Below, one piece after another: positions 33,856 through 46,201 of a stretch of DNA of 64,000 nt. The translations under genes were made by a program, and so were the position numbers. A model generated the notes under the pieces. That model worked only from the letters and a program-made list of their open reading frames with translations, was not told the DNA's origin and ran no database searches. Source of the stretch: Arion vulgaris (Eukaryota > Mollusca > Gastropoda > Stylommatophora > Arionidae); assembly GCA_020796225.1 (NCBI GenBank), contig CM036753.1, positions 77,229,941 to 77,293,940 on the forward strand. The letters are read 5' to 3'. The first letter of the stretch is position 1; each line of letters starts with the position of its first letter.

Positions 33856-34110
33856 AAAGAGTTAAGGAAGAGGCGCAGGCGATGGATATGACATACATTG
33901 AGAAGACCGACCGGAAGCATTGCAAGACAGGCACTGTTTTGGAACCCGCAGGGAAAGAGGAGAAGGGAAAGGTCTGGAGAAGAGAGCTGGAGGCTGATAT
34001 TAAAAGGATAGGCAACACATGGAAAACATTGGAATGGATGACAAGAGAGGGGAAGAGCTGGAAGAAGTTTGTTGAAGACCTGTGCTCCGTTGGAAGTTGA
34101 AAGGGATGAA
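33856..34110 (+). mobile_element. LINE 3' end abutting the RNase H LINE
   Basis: The frame IEKTDRKHCKTG, LEPAGKEEKGKVWRRELEAD, IKRIGNTWKTLEWMTREGKS, WKKFVEDLCSVGS then stop is the C-terminus of an endonuclease/RT LINE (compare [16 protein letters not shown] at 56010-56330). Confidence 0.8.
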
Positions 34111-34384
34111 GAACTGCATTGATCAGTGTAGGATAGTGATTGAGTATGCCTCTGGGCTACGTATAAATATTCCCCTCCCATTTTCCCCAGTAACATTTGC
34201 AACATTATTTGGACAAAAACCGGAAGAAAATTCCAACAGAACATAGACTCAAGATGTTAACAATTATAATTTAAAATTTGATTAAACTAATTTCTTGGAC
34301 AACAATTAAAATACTCTTCAAAGAAGAAGATAATTAAAATACTCTTCAAAGAAGAAGACAATTAAAATACAATTTCTACACAAT

Positions 34385-34771
34385 TTTACCATCCTTAAAA
34401 TTATATTGGGGACTCTCGCATGTGCTACAGAGCTCGTGTACTGTAGCTGTGATCTTCATGTAGAAGAAAGAGATCTGAGCATGTGCTACATAGCTCGTGT
34501 ACTGTAGCTGTGATCTTCATGTAGAAGAAAGAGATCTGAGCATGTGCTACATAGCTCGTGTACTGTAGCTGTGATCTTCATGTAGAAGAAAGAGATCTGA
34601 GCATTTGCTACAGAGCTCATGTACTGTAGCTGTGATCTTCATGTAGAAGAAAGAGATCTGAGCATGTGCTACAGGCTCGTGTACTTAGCTGTGATCTTCT
34701 GTGAGAAAAGAGATCTGAGCATGTGCTACAGACTGTGTATGTAGCTGTGATCTTCATGTGAAGAAAGAGAC
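34385..34771 (+). repeat. 61-bp tandem array grown from a dispersed repeat
   Basis: Six units of CATGTGCTACAGAGCTCGTG / TACTGTAGCTGTGATCTTCA / TGTAGAAGAAAGAGATCTGA G from 34418, the last two decayed. The lead-in (34385-34417, TTTTACCATCCTTAAAATTA) plus the first unit match the single-copy dispersed element at 54618-54740. Confidence 0.85.
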
Positions 34772-34871
34772 ACATTTGATTGTAAAGAGATCTAGCATGT
34801 CTGATTAGTAAAAGAGATCAGCATGTCTGATTAGTAAAAATGTCTGATGATGGTCTAACTTAATTAATTTC

Positions 34872-35196
34872 TGAAAACACATTTGTTCAGAATGTCATTA
34901 GTTTGTAGATTAACACGAAGAAAACACATTTGTTCAGAATGTCATTAGTTTGTAGATTAACACGAAGAAAACACATTTGTTCAGAATGTCATTAGTTTGT
35001 AGATTAACACGAAGAAAACACATTTGTTCAGAATGTATTAGTTTGAGATTACTACGAGAAAACACATTTGTTCAAATGTCATTAGTTTGTAGATTAACCG
35101 ACAGAAAACACATTTGTTCAGAATGTCATTAGTTTGTAGATTAACACGAAGAAAACACATTTGTTCAAAATGTCATTAGTTTGTAGATTAACACGA
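34872..35196 (+). repeat. 47-bp minisatellite, about seven copies
   Basis: The unit is GAAAACACATTTGTTCAGAA / TGTCATTAGTTTGTAGATTA / ACACGAA. Units 4 and 5 carry small deletions; the others are near identical. The last unit runs into a LINE fragment. Confidence 0.9.
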
Positions 35197-35255
35197 AAAC
35201 GTGGAAGATCCAAAACGACATGGAGAAGTAAAACAGTAACACAAGAACTGAAATG
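35190..35255 (+). mobile_element. small LINE 3' fragment
   Basis: ACGAAAACGTGGAAGATCCA then AAAACAGTAACACAAGAACT match 20785-20845 of the RT relic (ACGAAAACGTGGAAGACCCA). Confidence 0.65.
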
Positions 35256-35754
35256 ATTCACTGTTGTTGATTCATTGACGTATACTTGTATCTATAATAG
35301 TACAATAATAGTTTTTGTCATTCCGACACGTGGTGTATAATAGCAGACTACTATCGGAGATTATTATACTCATTTTTCATTTGTGATACCACTACCGCTT
35401 GTTGTATTATTTTGTGGTATAGCGCTGACTTTTGTAGTGAACAAAGTTGCAACGCATTCAAGAACATTTATGGTTTTACTATTATTAAAATTAGGATTCT
35501 CCGCAAGGAGTTAATTGCTATTTTGATGTTTGTTGGTGTACACGTTCTGTTATAACCACACAAAAAAGACACGTTCTTGGGTGGAAAGTTCCTTTAATTA
35601 CTCCTCTACATAACAGATCACAGCTGTCATTAGATATTACTAGATTTCTTGTCCTTGAGTGAAAGGGAGAATAATGTTGAGCCTGTGTTGATTGGGACAT
35701 GTAACTTCTCAGCCTATGTAGTCGTGCATATGATACAGGATTAGCCACCTTATA
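35256..35754. other. no feature recognised
   Basis: Contains a minus-strand open frame (35518-35787) that crosses the LINE terminus. No homology seen. Confidence 0.35.
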
Positions 35755-36725
35755 ATAGCCGTCCATCGCAAGCGATGATGACAACAATCTCAGACGTGTA
35801 CTGTTGCACTTCTCTGGTGTGTGCGGAGGTGACTGTAGAGTCCAATCCTAGAACAGAATCCCCGACCACAGGTGGGGCATACATGATCAAGGTTAGACAT
35901 GTGCGTGTTGTGTGCTCTTGTCTTTTCGCGCTGCTCGTTTTCTCTGTGACTCAACAATACGATGATTCTCAGCTATTCGGGTTCCTCTTTTGTTGTTACA
36001 GCGCCACATTTGGCGATCTTGCGCAAGGATTCCCAGCACGTATTGTCTATATCGAAGCATTTCAGAGACACTTTAAGAGTGTCTTTAAAGCGTTTTTCTG
36101 TCCACCAGCTAAACGTCTGCCCCCTTCAAGCTCGCCATACATCAACTGTTTTGGGATGCGTTTATCAGGCATTCGAGCAACGTGACCGACCCATCTCAGT
36201 TGGGCCTTCTGCAACAGGGTGTTGACGCTTGGGATCTTTGCTCTTGTGAGGACTTCGCTGTCTGGAATTTTGTCCTGCCAGTTTATTTTTAGTACTCTGC
36301 GTAGACAGCTTGTGTGGAAATGGTTTAATTTTCTTGCGTGTCTGCTATACACTGTCCATGTCTCGCTTGCGTACAGCAGCGTGGTTAGCACTATGGCCTG
36401 GTAAACTTTCAGCTTTGTGACTATGCTTATCCCCTTCCGTTCCCACAGTGACACGTAACCTTCCGAACGCAGCACTGGCTTTGGATATCCTATTGTGGAC
36501 CTCAGAATCTATGTTTGCCGATCTGGATAGGACGCTGCCAAGATAAGCAAAGTTGTCCGTTGACTGGAGACGCTGGTGTTTAATGTTGATGACTGGATCG
36601 TAATACTGTTCTCTAGGGGCGGGCTGGAACATGACCTCTGTTTTTGTGGTGTTAATGGTGAGGCCAAACCTATCACAGGCCATTGAGAACTTGTCCATGT
36701 AAGTCTGCATTTCTTCCTCAGACAC
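35755..36725 (-). mobile_element. LINE RT C-terminal half and 3' UTR
   Basis: Minus strand from 36725: the region after the YADD box (DKFSMACDRFGLTINTTKTE, FAYLGSVLSRSANIDSEV), then TKLKVYQAIVLTTLLYASET, HTSCLRRVLKINWQDKIPDS and AQLRWVGHVARMPDKRIPKQ, ending GGQKNALKTLLK. The 3' UTR continues to the terminus at 35755. One frameshift near 36470-36480. The upstream end is cut at the SINE at 36730. Confidence 0.85.
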
Positions 36726-36729
36726 TAAG

Positions 36730-36905
36730 AGTCAGTGACTCGGTCTATTAACCCCGACGTTCTGAGTTCGAATCACGCTGCGGACAGTTTGGTTGCAAAT
36801 TGTTTCGCATGGATTTTTACAAAGGACGATGGCACCACCCGTTCAGAAAGCAATGGCAAAGTACTGAACGTAATACTGCCTAGAAAAATCACAAACACGT
36901 TCGCG
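36730..36905 (+). mobile_element. tRNA-derived SINE family D
   Basis: Contains ACTCGGTCTATTAACCCCGA, a B box TGAGTTCGAATCACGC, and the body GGATTTTTACAAAGGACGAT and CAGAAAGCAATGGCAAAGTA. Inverted copy at 41005-41165. It sits directly at the end of the LINE at 35755-36725, with its A-box side truncated. Confidence 0.8.
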
Positions 36906-37559
36906 TGAAAAAAACTAGGATGGTTCGCAAAGTCCTGTAAAGAATATGCAATTAACTAAAGTCACTAAAAGTTTATTCAGCATCAGGCACTAGCAAATAT
37001 TCGTTCAGATATTCTATTAAAAAATGTGGGATGGGTTATAAAAATGGTGAGGATAAAATAAATACAATAGACAAACTGTCCTCTGCAGTTGCTGGAGATT
37101 GTGTTTTTTTCTTAGTAAAACAATAGTTACATGAATTTTTGCTGGTGTTTTGTTAGTGACAATCTATGGGATATAATTAGTAACAAGTCTGCTCAAGTGA
37201 TATTTGACGGATACAGCTGACCCAATTTGTATATTCGACTACTTCCATTGTCCATTACCACCACTTCCCTTTTGTTACTGATTTTGTTTATATACCTATT
37301 ATTTACTCTCTAATACATTTCATTGTGAACATCTTGTGAACTGAAGTTTACACTAATTGCAGAACAATTTGTATAGTCATTGACGACAAAAGCGACAATG
37401 TCCTCTACCCACAAGCAAAGCTTTAAATATATCTGCCAACATTAAATTCATTAATGATTTAGTGTTTCCTCACCGCTGGGTCGCGACCTCCAAGCGGATT
37501 CGCTGGAAGGATTTCTAATGAGGGAAGAGGGGAGGAATTGGTTGTGGGTGGGTGCTCAT
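36906..37559. other. no feature recognised
   Basis: AT-rich, no supported frame. Confidence 0.35.
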
Positions 37560-37742
37560 CATCATTAAACAGTTTGTTCTGTGCAGAACTTTGCAATCCT
37601 AACAAACCTTTGACATTTCTCTTCCTCTCATAGGCCATATGTCCCGTCTCTGCAGAAGCCATGCTCAAATCATCAGTTACTCCATGAATTCATCTCTTTC
37701 AGCCTTTCTTTATATGTCCAAACTACTTCAAGTTTGCTACAG
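37560..37742 (-). mobile_element. LINE 3' fragment (22105 family)
   Basis: Plus-strand AACAGTTTGTTCTGTGCAGA, CTCTCATAGGCCATATGTCC and GCTCAAATCATCAGTTACTC match 22105-22250 and 51475-51600. Confidence 0.65.
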
Positions 37743-37744
37743 AT

Positions 37745-39095
37745 ATATATATATAGCCGCTCTTTTCACTTCCTTGTCTTTTAGTCTATATTCCTCTTTA
37801 GCTTGGATTTCATCTGTTGCATCCTTAGTATTAAATATCGCTAGTTTCATCTTTCTTCTTTCTTGAATACATTTCCAGGTGTCATCGCTTATCCAGGGTT
37901 TTCTGTCTTTCGTCTTTAATCCTGCGCTACTATTTGCTGCCCCCAATAGTGTGTCCTTTACCTTAGTCCATTTGTCTTCAATGTTCTGTTCATTTTCACC
38001 ATTGAGTAACTCGAATATATTCTTAAGTTCGAGTTGATATTCCTCTTTTACTTCTTTATTTTGTAGTCTTTGACTGTCCATTCGCAGTTGTTCTTTTTAG
38101 TATGGTGAATTTTCAATTTCAGTTTCAATTTACCTATGCATAAATTATGATCACTTCTTACATCTGCCCCTTTGTATGCACGGACATCCAGCAATGATGT
38201 TCTAAATTGTGTATTTATGCACATATGGTCAATCTGATTCCTGGTCACTCCATCTGGTGAGTGCCAAGTAAGTTTATGAATTTCCTTATGTGCAAAGATG
38301 GTACCTCCAATTACTAAGTTTGACAGCATACATAACTCCGCCAGTCTTTCTCCATTCTCATTCATTGTGTTTATTCCTTGTTTTCCTATAGCTCTCTCTA
38401 CCCCTACATTATCACTTCCAACCTTGGCATTAAAGTCCCCATTACTACTAACAGGTCATGTTTTTGGGTCTTGTGAATTTAATCTTGTAGTTGCTCATAA
38501 AATGTGTCTTTCTTATCATTGTCAGCCTCGTTTGTTGGTGCATAACACTGCAGTATTGCCATATTGACATGCCTGGTACTGAAGCGGGCTCTAATTATCC
38601 GACTCGAGATGGGTTCCCATTCTAACATGCTCTTTGATACTCTAGGTGTCATCATTATACCCATTCCTTCAAAATGCTTACCATCTTCTCTCCCTGAATA
38701 TATGAAAGTTAATCCACTAACTACTCTTCTATCTGTTCCAGGCCATCTCACCTTACTTAACCCCAGTATGTCCAGCTCGTATCTCTTCATTTCTTCTGCA
38801 ATTTGGGCTGATTTTGTAGCCGTGGCCATCGTTCTCACATTCCAAAATCCAATTTTAGTGTGTGTTTTTGAGCCAAGTAATGTACGAGTCGGGTTGCTGA
38901 CTTCCGCAAAGCGGCTTTCATCAGCAACCGTCATTGATGCACTAGGTGCAACGCACACCACCTTGCTGGTCGGTTTTTGGTAAGGCGTCCTTTCTTGCAA
39001 GTTTCTGTAGCTCTTTCAATTTCTTGTGATGAGGTAGCTGGCCTCACGCACAAGTCCTCCTCCTTTTTCATTTGGGCTTGGAACCGGGATTGGCA
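37745..39095 (-). mobile_element. LINE AP-endonuclease domain relic
   Basis: Minus strand: CKKGRLTKN-like start, IGFWNVRTMATATKSAQIA, LDILGLSKVRWPGTDRRV, TFIYSGREDGKHFEG, NMAILQCYAPTNEADNDKKD; a frameshift near 38440; then ELCMLSNLVIGGTIFAHK, WHSPDGVTRNQIDHMCIN, and RSDHNLCIGKLKLK. Then DRKPWISDDTWKCIQERRKM. These are the DNase I-like fold motifs of RTE/CR1-type LINE endonucleases in order. The usual SEVRW is SKVRW, so the catalytic Glu is lost. It could belong to the same insertion as 35755-36725, now separated. Confidence 0.85.
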
Positions 39096-40465
39096 GAGTT
39101 ATAAACGGGAAATACTGAACTAAATACTAAAACATAGGTATTAACAATGATCGGTACATCAACTAAGAAAATAATAGCAATCAAAATAAACAAGTGATAG
39201 TCCGATTTACTCAAACCAAAACGAGATTAGATTTGCAATACTTTTCTTCAGATTAAATCAAAGACTAACTATAGAGGATTCCATTAGACTGACTTTGGCA
39301 AATGTGTCACTCTGAATTTACAAGTTGAAGGTACAATGCAATCACAAGCAGCACATTAAATAATTATATTTTGTGAAAGAACGAAGGGATGAAGGATTCG
39401 TATTTACATGATTTCTTTCTTGATGAATCACGCAGAAAAAACACCGAAAACAATTTGAATGTTCCAAGAATAGTTAGATAAAACTCTTAATGATGTTGTT
39501 TCATTATGAAGTATTTCGTTTTCAATTACAAAAGTGTAACAGGGTATCGCTTGGCCTATTAGCATTATACAATAGGGTCGTGAGTTCAAAAGCTTGAAAC
39601 CACCTGGCTTAGGTCAAGGTGTTTGAGATTTGTGCGCTGTACTAGAGCAATTATGTAACATCTCTAGCTATATAAGCGATCTGAGCTGCTAGATTTGAGA
39701 TTAATCCCAATCGGTGATAAACGCGGCTGCTGAAACGTGTCAGGTATCTTTCAGTAAGTATTTATTGCGATGTTTGTATGTATTTTATTGCGATGTTTGT
39801 ATGTATTTGTGCATATTCTTTCATGTATATCTTTCTGTTTGATGTTATGATTGGACATATTTATATTCATAAGATTGTGTTTGTAAACATATATACTGTT
39901 GTGTTTTCACGTATATACTTGTACATTTCTACGTATTTGCTGTTTTGTTTGTGTATCTATTATTATATCTATATATTTATACGTGTGTGTACTTAGTGTA
40001 GTATTTCAACGTGTGTGTATACATAATATCAAATTTAGTACATACAAAGTTACCCTTATTCTCATTATTTATGAGTCTCATACTGTCTTTATTTGTCTTG
40101 TTTTTATTATCAAAATATGAAATATATATCATGTGTCGTAATGACATGATGGAGCTTTTAGTCTGACTTCATTCGTCGGCAATGTGAAGTGTACATATTT
40201 AAGAAGCAAAGTAACAATATATCATTTCATGATTCTATGAGAAGAAAATAGCTTATCATGACACTGTAAAGCAAAAACAGGTTAAGATAAGGAAATAAAT
40301 GAAGAAAGTAATAAAAGATAGGTATCGGCAAGGATATCAACTAAAGAATTAATAAAACTATAGTTATTTTCGCAATATATCCCGTATAATACACAACTTC
40401 AATGAGAACTGTATATATTGAGTACTTTTTAGATCTGAATGCTAGAGAAGAAAATAAAAGGAATC
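39096..40465. other. AT-rich DNA; possible worn SINE near 39540-39760
   Basis: A segment at 39545-39610 (TATCGCTTGGCCTATTAGCA, GTCGTGAGTTCAAAAGCTTG) is loosely tRNA-like. The remainder is T-rich with short spurious frames. Confidence 0.35.
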
Positions 40466-40473
40466 ATCTAGAC

Positions 40474-40816
40474 CAGTGAGTGCTATTCAACGTTTCTATA
40501 TATTGGCGCGCGCATCTGACTAATGACTGTAGAGACGCGGGAGTCATGTGACAATTGCAAAAATAATACAAATAATAATAATGTACTATTAATAGTAACA
40601 TGAATAAAAATAATTAAAGATGAAAACTTAATTCTGACAACAAGTTTAGTTTTTTTTAAATATTGGGCTTACGAAAAAACGGAATCATACTGTTATTCAG
40701 AAACACATGTTTTGTTGGAAATTCTATTAACGTTAAAGTCAGAGAAATAAAATAGGTCGCATGGGATGTATCCCATGATCACAATGTCGCTTGTGAGCAA
40801 TGGTTGCACAGCGCTG
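40474..40816 (+). mobile_element. hAT-like MITE, copy 1
   Basis: 343 bp, starting CAGTGAGTGCTATTCAACG and ending in the inverse of CAGCGCTGTGCAACC. It is flanked by 8-bp ATCTAGAC / ATCTAGGA (40466-40473, 40817-40824; six of eight match). It shares about 350 bp of inverted similarity with 42379-42728, including ATCTGACTAATGACT. No transposase frame. Confidence 0.7.
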
Positions 40817-41004
40817 ATCTAGGATGTTAGCATTCCATACAACATGTCTGAGAAAAATTACCAGCATATTTTGACAGGACAAAATACGCAGCTAAGAACT
40901 CTTAGCAGGAGCTGTCAGGAAAAAAATGTTCAGTTAATTGCATATCCTTTACATCACTTTGCGAATCAACCCCAGCTTTTTAACGCTGTTTGTGATTTTT
41001 CTAG

Positions 41005-41165
41005 GCATTATTACGTTCAGTCATTTGCCATTGCTTTCTGAACGGGTGGTGCCATCGTCCTTTGTAAAAATCCACACGAAACAATTATCAACCAAACTGT
41101 CCGCAGCGTGATTTGATCAGAACGTCGGGGTTAATAGACCGAGTCCCTATCCCCTAAGCCACAGA
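41005..41165 (-). mobile_element. tRNA-derived SINE family D
   Basis: Minus strand: TGTGGCTTAGGGGATAGGGA (A box), GGTCTATTAACCCCGACGTT, then TGGATTTTTACAAAGGACGA and CAGAAAGCAATGGCAAATGA. It keeps the A-box side missing from 36730-36905. Its B box is mutated. Confidence 0.8.
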
Positions 41166-41194
41166 CGAAAAAAATGTACACATTAATAAAAATC

Positions 41195-41510
41195 AGATAC
41201 TTGAGCTGGATATGGCACATATTTAAAGGTAATCCAGAGGCCGCCATGAGAACTGTCATGCATTTGACTCCAGAGTGAAGGCAAAGGAGGAATAAATCAA
41301 GTATAACGGAGCGGGGAGCAGTGGACAAAACGATGAGCAGTGTATGTGTCAGTCATAACTTGCGGTAGATAACCACAGACCGAGCACGATAAAGAGATCT
41401 TATTGTTGCCATATAAGACGCCAAAATGTGTGTTGATCACTGACTATCTGGTCAGTCCGTGACCAAGGAAAAGAATAAGATGAAGAAGAAGATTGAAGTG
41501 CATCAGTATG
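41195..41510 (+). mobile_element. LINE 3'-end relic
   Basis: Frames: ILELDMAHIFKGNPEAAMRT, VMHLTPE, then TERGAVDKTMSSVCVSHNLR, DRAR*RDLIVAI, CVDH, TKEKNKMKKK. This matches the usual order of a LINE C-terminus (WIGH, H/W-TPEGKR, DRARWRDLIVAL) with stops. Confidence 0.6.
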
Positions 41511-42370
41511 TCAAAAATATGTTATATCGGATTGCTTAGTAATGCTGAGAGCGATCTATTACGTAAGAGAATGTTTGGTAAAATTACAGCTAAAGTTGGG
41601 TTGTCTTCGTATAATTTCCTCGCCAAAAACTGCTATAACTTAACGACGTAGTAGGCCTATAGATTCAATGTGAAACCAAAGATGATAACACAAGTTATCA
41701 TCAGTCACATGACTAAGTTTCTACACTACTGTATAGTGAGGACTCTGTTGGCAAGCTTCATTCCTGCAGTCTGATTAATTAAGAGACTGAAAAAGGGGGG
41801 AAAAACCCAGTTCTAAAAATTGCGCGGCAAAACGCACTTGTCTGTCTGATAGGCTCATATATTAGTGTACACTGCTACCCAACTTAGCAAACCTCATTTT
41901 CTGGGAGGAACGAAGATGGCGTAGATTAACTTGAAGTTAGAAATAACACTTTGAACATAATCAGTCTATCAATTGAGCTATGATGTGTGCATACGTTATC
42001 ATGACTGATAAATCAGTAGGGAAAGTCAACTTTGCATACGGCCACCTGATCAGCCGATAAAGAAAATAATACCCTTGACATGTGATAAGGGATGATTCGA
42101 CCTTCTTTTCTGAAGCATAATTATCAACAAAAACCGGCTTAAGTCGGCAATACGAATTAATCACTACATGACACATTTCGAGTCACTTTTCTTCTCTACA
42201 GTTTGTGATGCCTAATTGGTTTTCATCGAATAAAGTTGACAGCAATTTTCAATTATAAATTTCGCCTTGGAAGGAACCTTTTTGCATAAGATTACTGAAC
42301 CCATATCCTATATTCTGTCTGCTTCTAATGTACGTGTCTTGTCATCCTGTTATTCCATGCGTTATAAATG
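41511..42370. other. no feature recognised
   Basis: No supported frame or repeat between the LINE relic and the second MITE. Confidence 0.35.
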
Positions 42371-42378
42371 ATGTAGAT

Positions 42379-42728
42379 AAACTCTGTCCAAAGCGGCGGG
42401 CGCCATGGTACCCGTTTGAAACATCCCTAGCGCCCTATTTAACTCCACTGACTTTAACAGTAATCAGAATTTCAAGAAATAAAAACTCTCAGAACAACAG
42501 TGTATTATAGTTTTTCGTAAGCACAATATTTTAAGAAAAAAAAATTAAACTTGTAGTCAGGACTACGTTTTTATCTGTTGTTATTTTATTAATGTTATTA
42601 TTAATTTTACTTTAATATCATTATTACTATTTGTAGTAGCAGTAGTATTGTAATTGTCACCCGGCGCCCGCACCTCCATAGTCATTAGTCAGATACGCCC
42701 CCATATATACAAACGTTGGCCAGCACTG
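42379..42728 (-). mobile_element. hAT-like MITE, copy 2 (inverted)
   Basis: The right end, read in reverse, is CAGTGCTGGCCAACGTTTGT, and 8-bp ATGTAGAT / TTGTAGAT (42371-42378, 42729-42736) flanks it. It aligns over its length with the reverse complement of 40474-40816, for example ATCTGACTAATGACT and TGCTTACGAAAAAC. The left terminus is eroded. Confidence 0.7.
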
Positions 42729-42736
42729 TTGTAGAT

Positions 42737-45700
42737 AAAACCAAAATAGTATCCACAAACCAGATATTTTCACATATTTAGTTGACGGAAAGTATATGTT
42801 CTTAACATATGAATTGTAAATGTACATTTAACAAGTATTTATAGGACGTTGTATTTGTATACAATTTTTCAATATCGTTTTTCCGTTGACTGCTGATGTC
42901 TATTGCTAATACTGTTTCTATGTAGATTTCTAATATATCAATACTTGTAATCTTTCTTTGTAGCTTTTTTAAACATACGTATATATATATATATGTACAC
43001 GTTTGTTGTCTGCGAATAATTCAAGGAAGAACGAGTTTTTATTCGTTTCTAAATGCAGTGTTGCATTTCTTTCTACAGCTTTTATTAATGTCCAAGAGAT
43101 TTCAAAACTCTTGACGTGGTGTGCAATCAATTGTGATGTTTCCTTCTCATATTGAGTCTGTGGGTGTTTGCATCAAAGTCCTGAGCCGTTATCTCTGTGT
43201 CTGTGTTCCAGCCTAGTGAAAAACCACCATAGCCGATCAGTATTAACGTTTATCAAATCAACGGACAGATCTACTTTTTGAGAGACAAAATCTGGTGGTC
43301 ATCTTTATAAGATTTCCGTATCGATCCTCGAGTACTGAACTGTTTTTCTGAGACTTGTCTTGTCTTATCCACATGTACTGTGAAGCTGCGTAGGGAGTTT
43401 CAGTTTTATATCCAGTGTCAGGTGTGTTGGATCTGTTGTTGTTAGTCTTTGATGTCGCATGATATCTGTGATATTATCTATCCATTGGGCTCTGTTTCAT
43501 AGACTGGTCCATGCAAATAGAACAACACTAAAAAATTTAGGATATTATGTCGCTTGCATCATATAAGTACATATATACATAACTGACGCATTTACGCACA
43601 CGTACGCATTTATATATATGTATAATGTATGCGTACGCACAGATGCAATTTACATACATTCTAAATCGATCTGGTAGAATTCAAAGATCACATCAACTTA
43701 AGCTTATATGGATGAATCAATAAAAATAAATCTGTATTGATTTGAGTGCACGAAACGGATGAGGTAACTAACAGTACAAATCTGATGTAAGATTTGAGCA
43801 ATATTTAAAACTACTTACCGACTTTGATAACACCTCACCATTACTGTGTTGTTTAGACAGGAAGAAACAACTTCTATCTGATTCAGGAAATGTTTTAATT
43901 TATAGGAACACAATAAACAAGAATACAGTGGTTGTAATTTAACGTGTGTTAAAAGTATCCCTGAATAGTCTCCTATGTTACTATGCTATATCTTCTTCTT
44001 TTTTTCCCTTTGGTTTCGTAATGCTCGTCTAAACCATGAGATGGGTTGCCTCTATGAAGCTGCATGTCAGTTGTTCCTAGAGAGTTCCCCATATCTTGCT
44101 GTGTAAGCTTTGTCCATGTAGCCATGTTTCGTTTCGTTGGTGTATGTATGATGGACATGATTGCAGAATGTGCTATGGAGTCTGTGTTTCTGCCTGGCAT
44201 GCACACTGTGCAATCTGAGCAGGCATTATTCTGTGCATGTGATGGTTGAGCCTGCAGTAACCTGTTTTTAGGCGAAAGATTGTTGTGTGCTGTTTTCTGT
44301 TTACTATGTTATATGACGCTATAACTTTCAGCTAATTTCATAGGATTGAACACTAGCTGGACTTTGAGTACATAGACGACGGTTCTGGTTTTTTTTTTTA
44401 AATATGTTTAAAATGTATAGTGTGTTATCTTTTGTTCGGAAACATGGACATATTCTTCCATTTATTTTTGTGACTCTCAGATGTCATATCGCCATAGCGA
44501 AGTGCATCGTATTTTCAAGTCTGAGGCGGCTCCTCCCCCAACTTCTAAAGCTCAGTATCTAGCTTCTGTCTCAACTCTGCAAGATCTAGTGTCATTGATC
44601 ATTGTAAACTTGGTAGTTCTAGAGTATCTATTCAGTGATTGAAATTTCAGTTCAACATGAACATTCGTTTGTACACGAAACGCTGCGTCAGAAAAGACGA
44701 CACAGCAGTCTGCAGTTGTCAGTTTGCAATCAATTTCTGCTGGTGCACTGAAGGTAGTGAATTGATTCAGATTTGTCACCCACGTTCATGTTTCACTTTG
44801 ATCTTTGTTGGATTCGTTTTGTTGGTTTGATTGCAGAGTTGTTCAGTTCTACTATCATTTCTTTACAGGGTATTAGTTGTTTCATTTCCTTTCTTCAGCA
44901 GCGGTAGGGTGTTCATTGAAAGGCATCATCTGATAATTTGTACTAGATATTGTTACGGCTCAGTCTAATTTCATACAGTTAGTATCATGCACTGATAAAA
45001 CTAATGATCTGCAGTTAGTGAATGTGGCTATCTTGAGTGTTTACTGGTTTGTAGGTCTCTGATTCTGTGAAGATTTACATTGCCTGGAGAAGAACCATAT
45101 CCTTTGTTCTAGTTCAAGACCTTCCTTATTGATAAATCCCTACATAAAGTCATCCTGTTGATACATTGTTATAAAGATGCTATCATCACCTTTATTTACT
45201 AATCCATCTGCGCATGTGTTAATTTCTTTGAGTTGTATTTTTCTCTAATCAACTCCATTACTTTTAATGGAAACGGGATTGGAGGGGCCTGGCGATATTT
45301 TTTTTTTTTAAATTTCATGAACTTGTAAAATAATGATGACATCTTCAAGACAGTAATTCAGTTCTTTAAAATCAGTTCACTATTTCATTATTTGTGGGGC
45401 GATTAGCGATCAGATGTTGATGTGTTACTCCCTTTCTGATGGTCTTCATGGTATCTTCCACCGGTGTGCGGAAACCTACAAATCTGATATTGTCAGAACC
45501 GATCAGATCAGATCTGGAGAAAACGAGGAGGCTGCGGTGATACGTAATAAATGGTCGTTTCAGGACAAAGACACGTGTGTATGGTATCACATAAGCATGC
45601 AAAAAATGAATCAGACGCGACTTATTTTTGTTAATTGCTTGTCCCTTGTTTGCGCTGCTCATCCTTTGTTTGGGTTTCGCGCCCCAGTTGCAGCATGAGT

Positions 45701-45990
45701 TATACTGTGGAATGGTATCAGATTTAATTTATCATAGGGTGGCAATCAAAGCTGACTCATGTCATGAGCTGATATTTGATTGCAAACCTTATATCCTTGA
45801 GACATATTTGTCAACATTAAATAGCCATTTCATGTGTTGACAGTAATATCAGATCACGTGGTTTTAAACATTTTAAATTTGATCTGTAGAACATTAAAAA
45901 ATATTACGTATATAGAATTGTTTTTTTATGTTTGCATATCTGATCTGAAGTGACTTACAAGATTCGGTTTTTCTTCTTCTTCATTATTAG
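42737..45990. other. gene-free stretch upstream of OAT
   Basis: Contains short (AT)n runs (near 42980 and 43600-43640, with palindromic GCGTACGC-type ends) and many short spurious frames. The OAT promoter and any non-coding first exon should lie in the right-hand part, since a T-rich AG acceptor (45989-45990) stands just before the coding start. I could not place the transcription start. Confidence 0.4.
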
Positions 45991-46005
45991 AAATAAACTT
46001 TAGCC

Positions 46006-46201
46006 ATGAACAGGTGTCAAAAACCATTGCAGCAGGTAGCTAACTGTCTTGCACATTCGCTAAAACAGCATTCTACCAAAGCAGCTCCCGCCGTTGGTCC
46101 AGCCAAAATTGGACGTCCATCTGAAGATATCTTTGCCAGAGAGGATAAATATGGAGCTCACAACTATCATCCACTGCCGGTAGCAATTCACAAAGGAAAA
46201 G
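46006..46201 (+). CDS. OAT: OAT coding exon 1
   Basis: Residues 1-65 plus the first base of codon 66. ATG at 46006 is the only in-frame start before the conserved EDIF...[10 protein letters not shown] block. A T-rich acceptor ends at 45990, which implies a non-coding exon upstream. Donor AAAAG/GTAACT. Confidence 0.9.

Noticed and set aside
38298..38983. plus-strand frames in 38.3-39.0 kb
   Set aside because: Opposite strand of the LINE endonuclease; no independent coding evidence.
43973..45840. small host genes upstream of OAT
   Set aside because: Frames of 60-96 codons occur on both strands with no splice context, conserved motif or start context; chance is sufficient.
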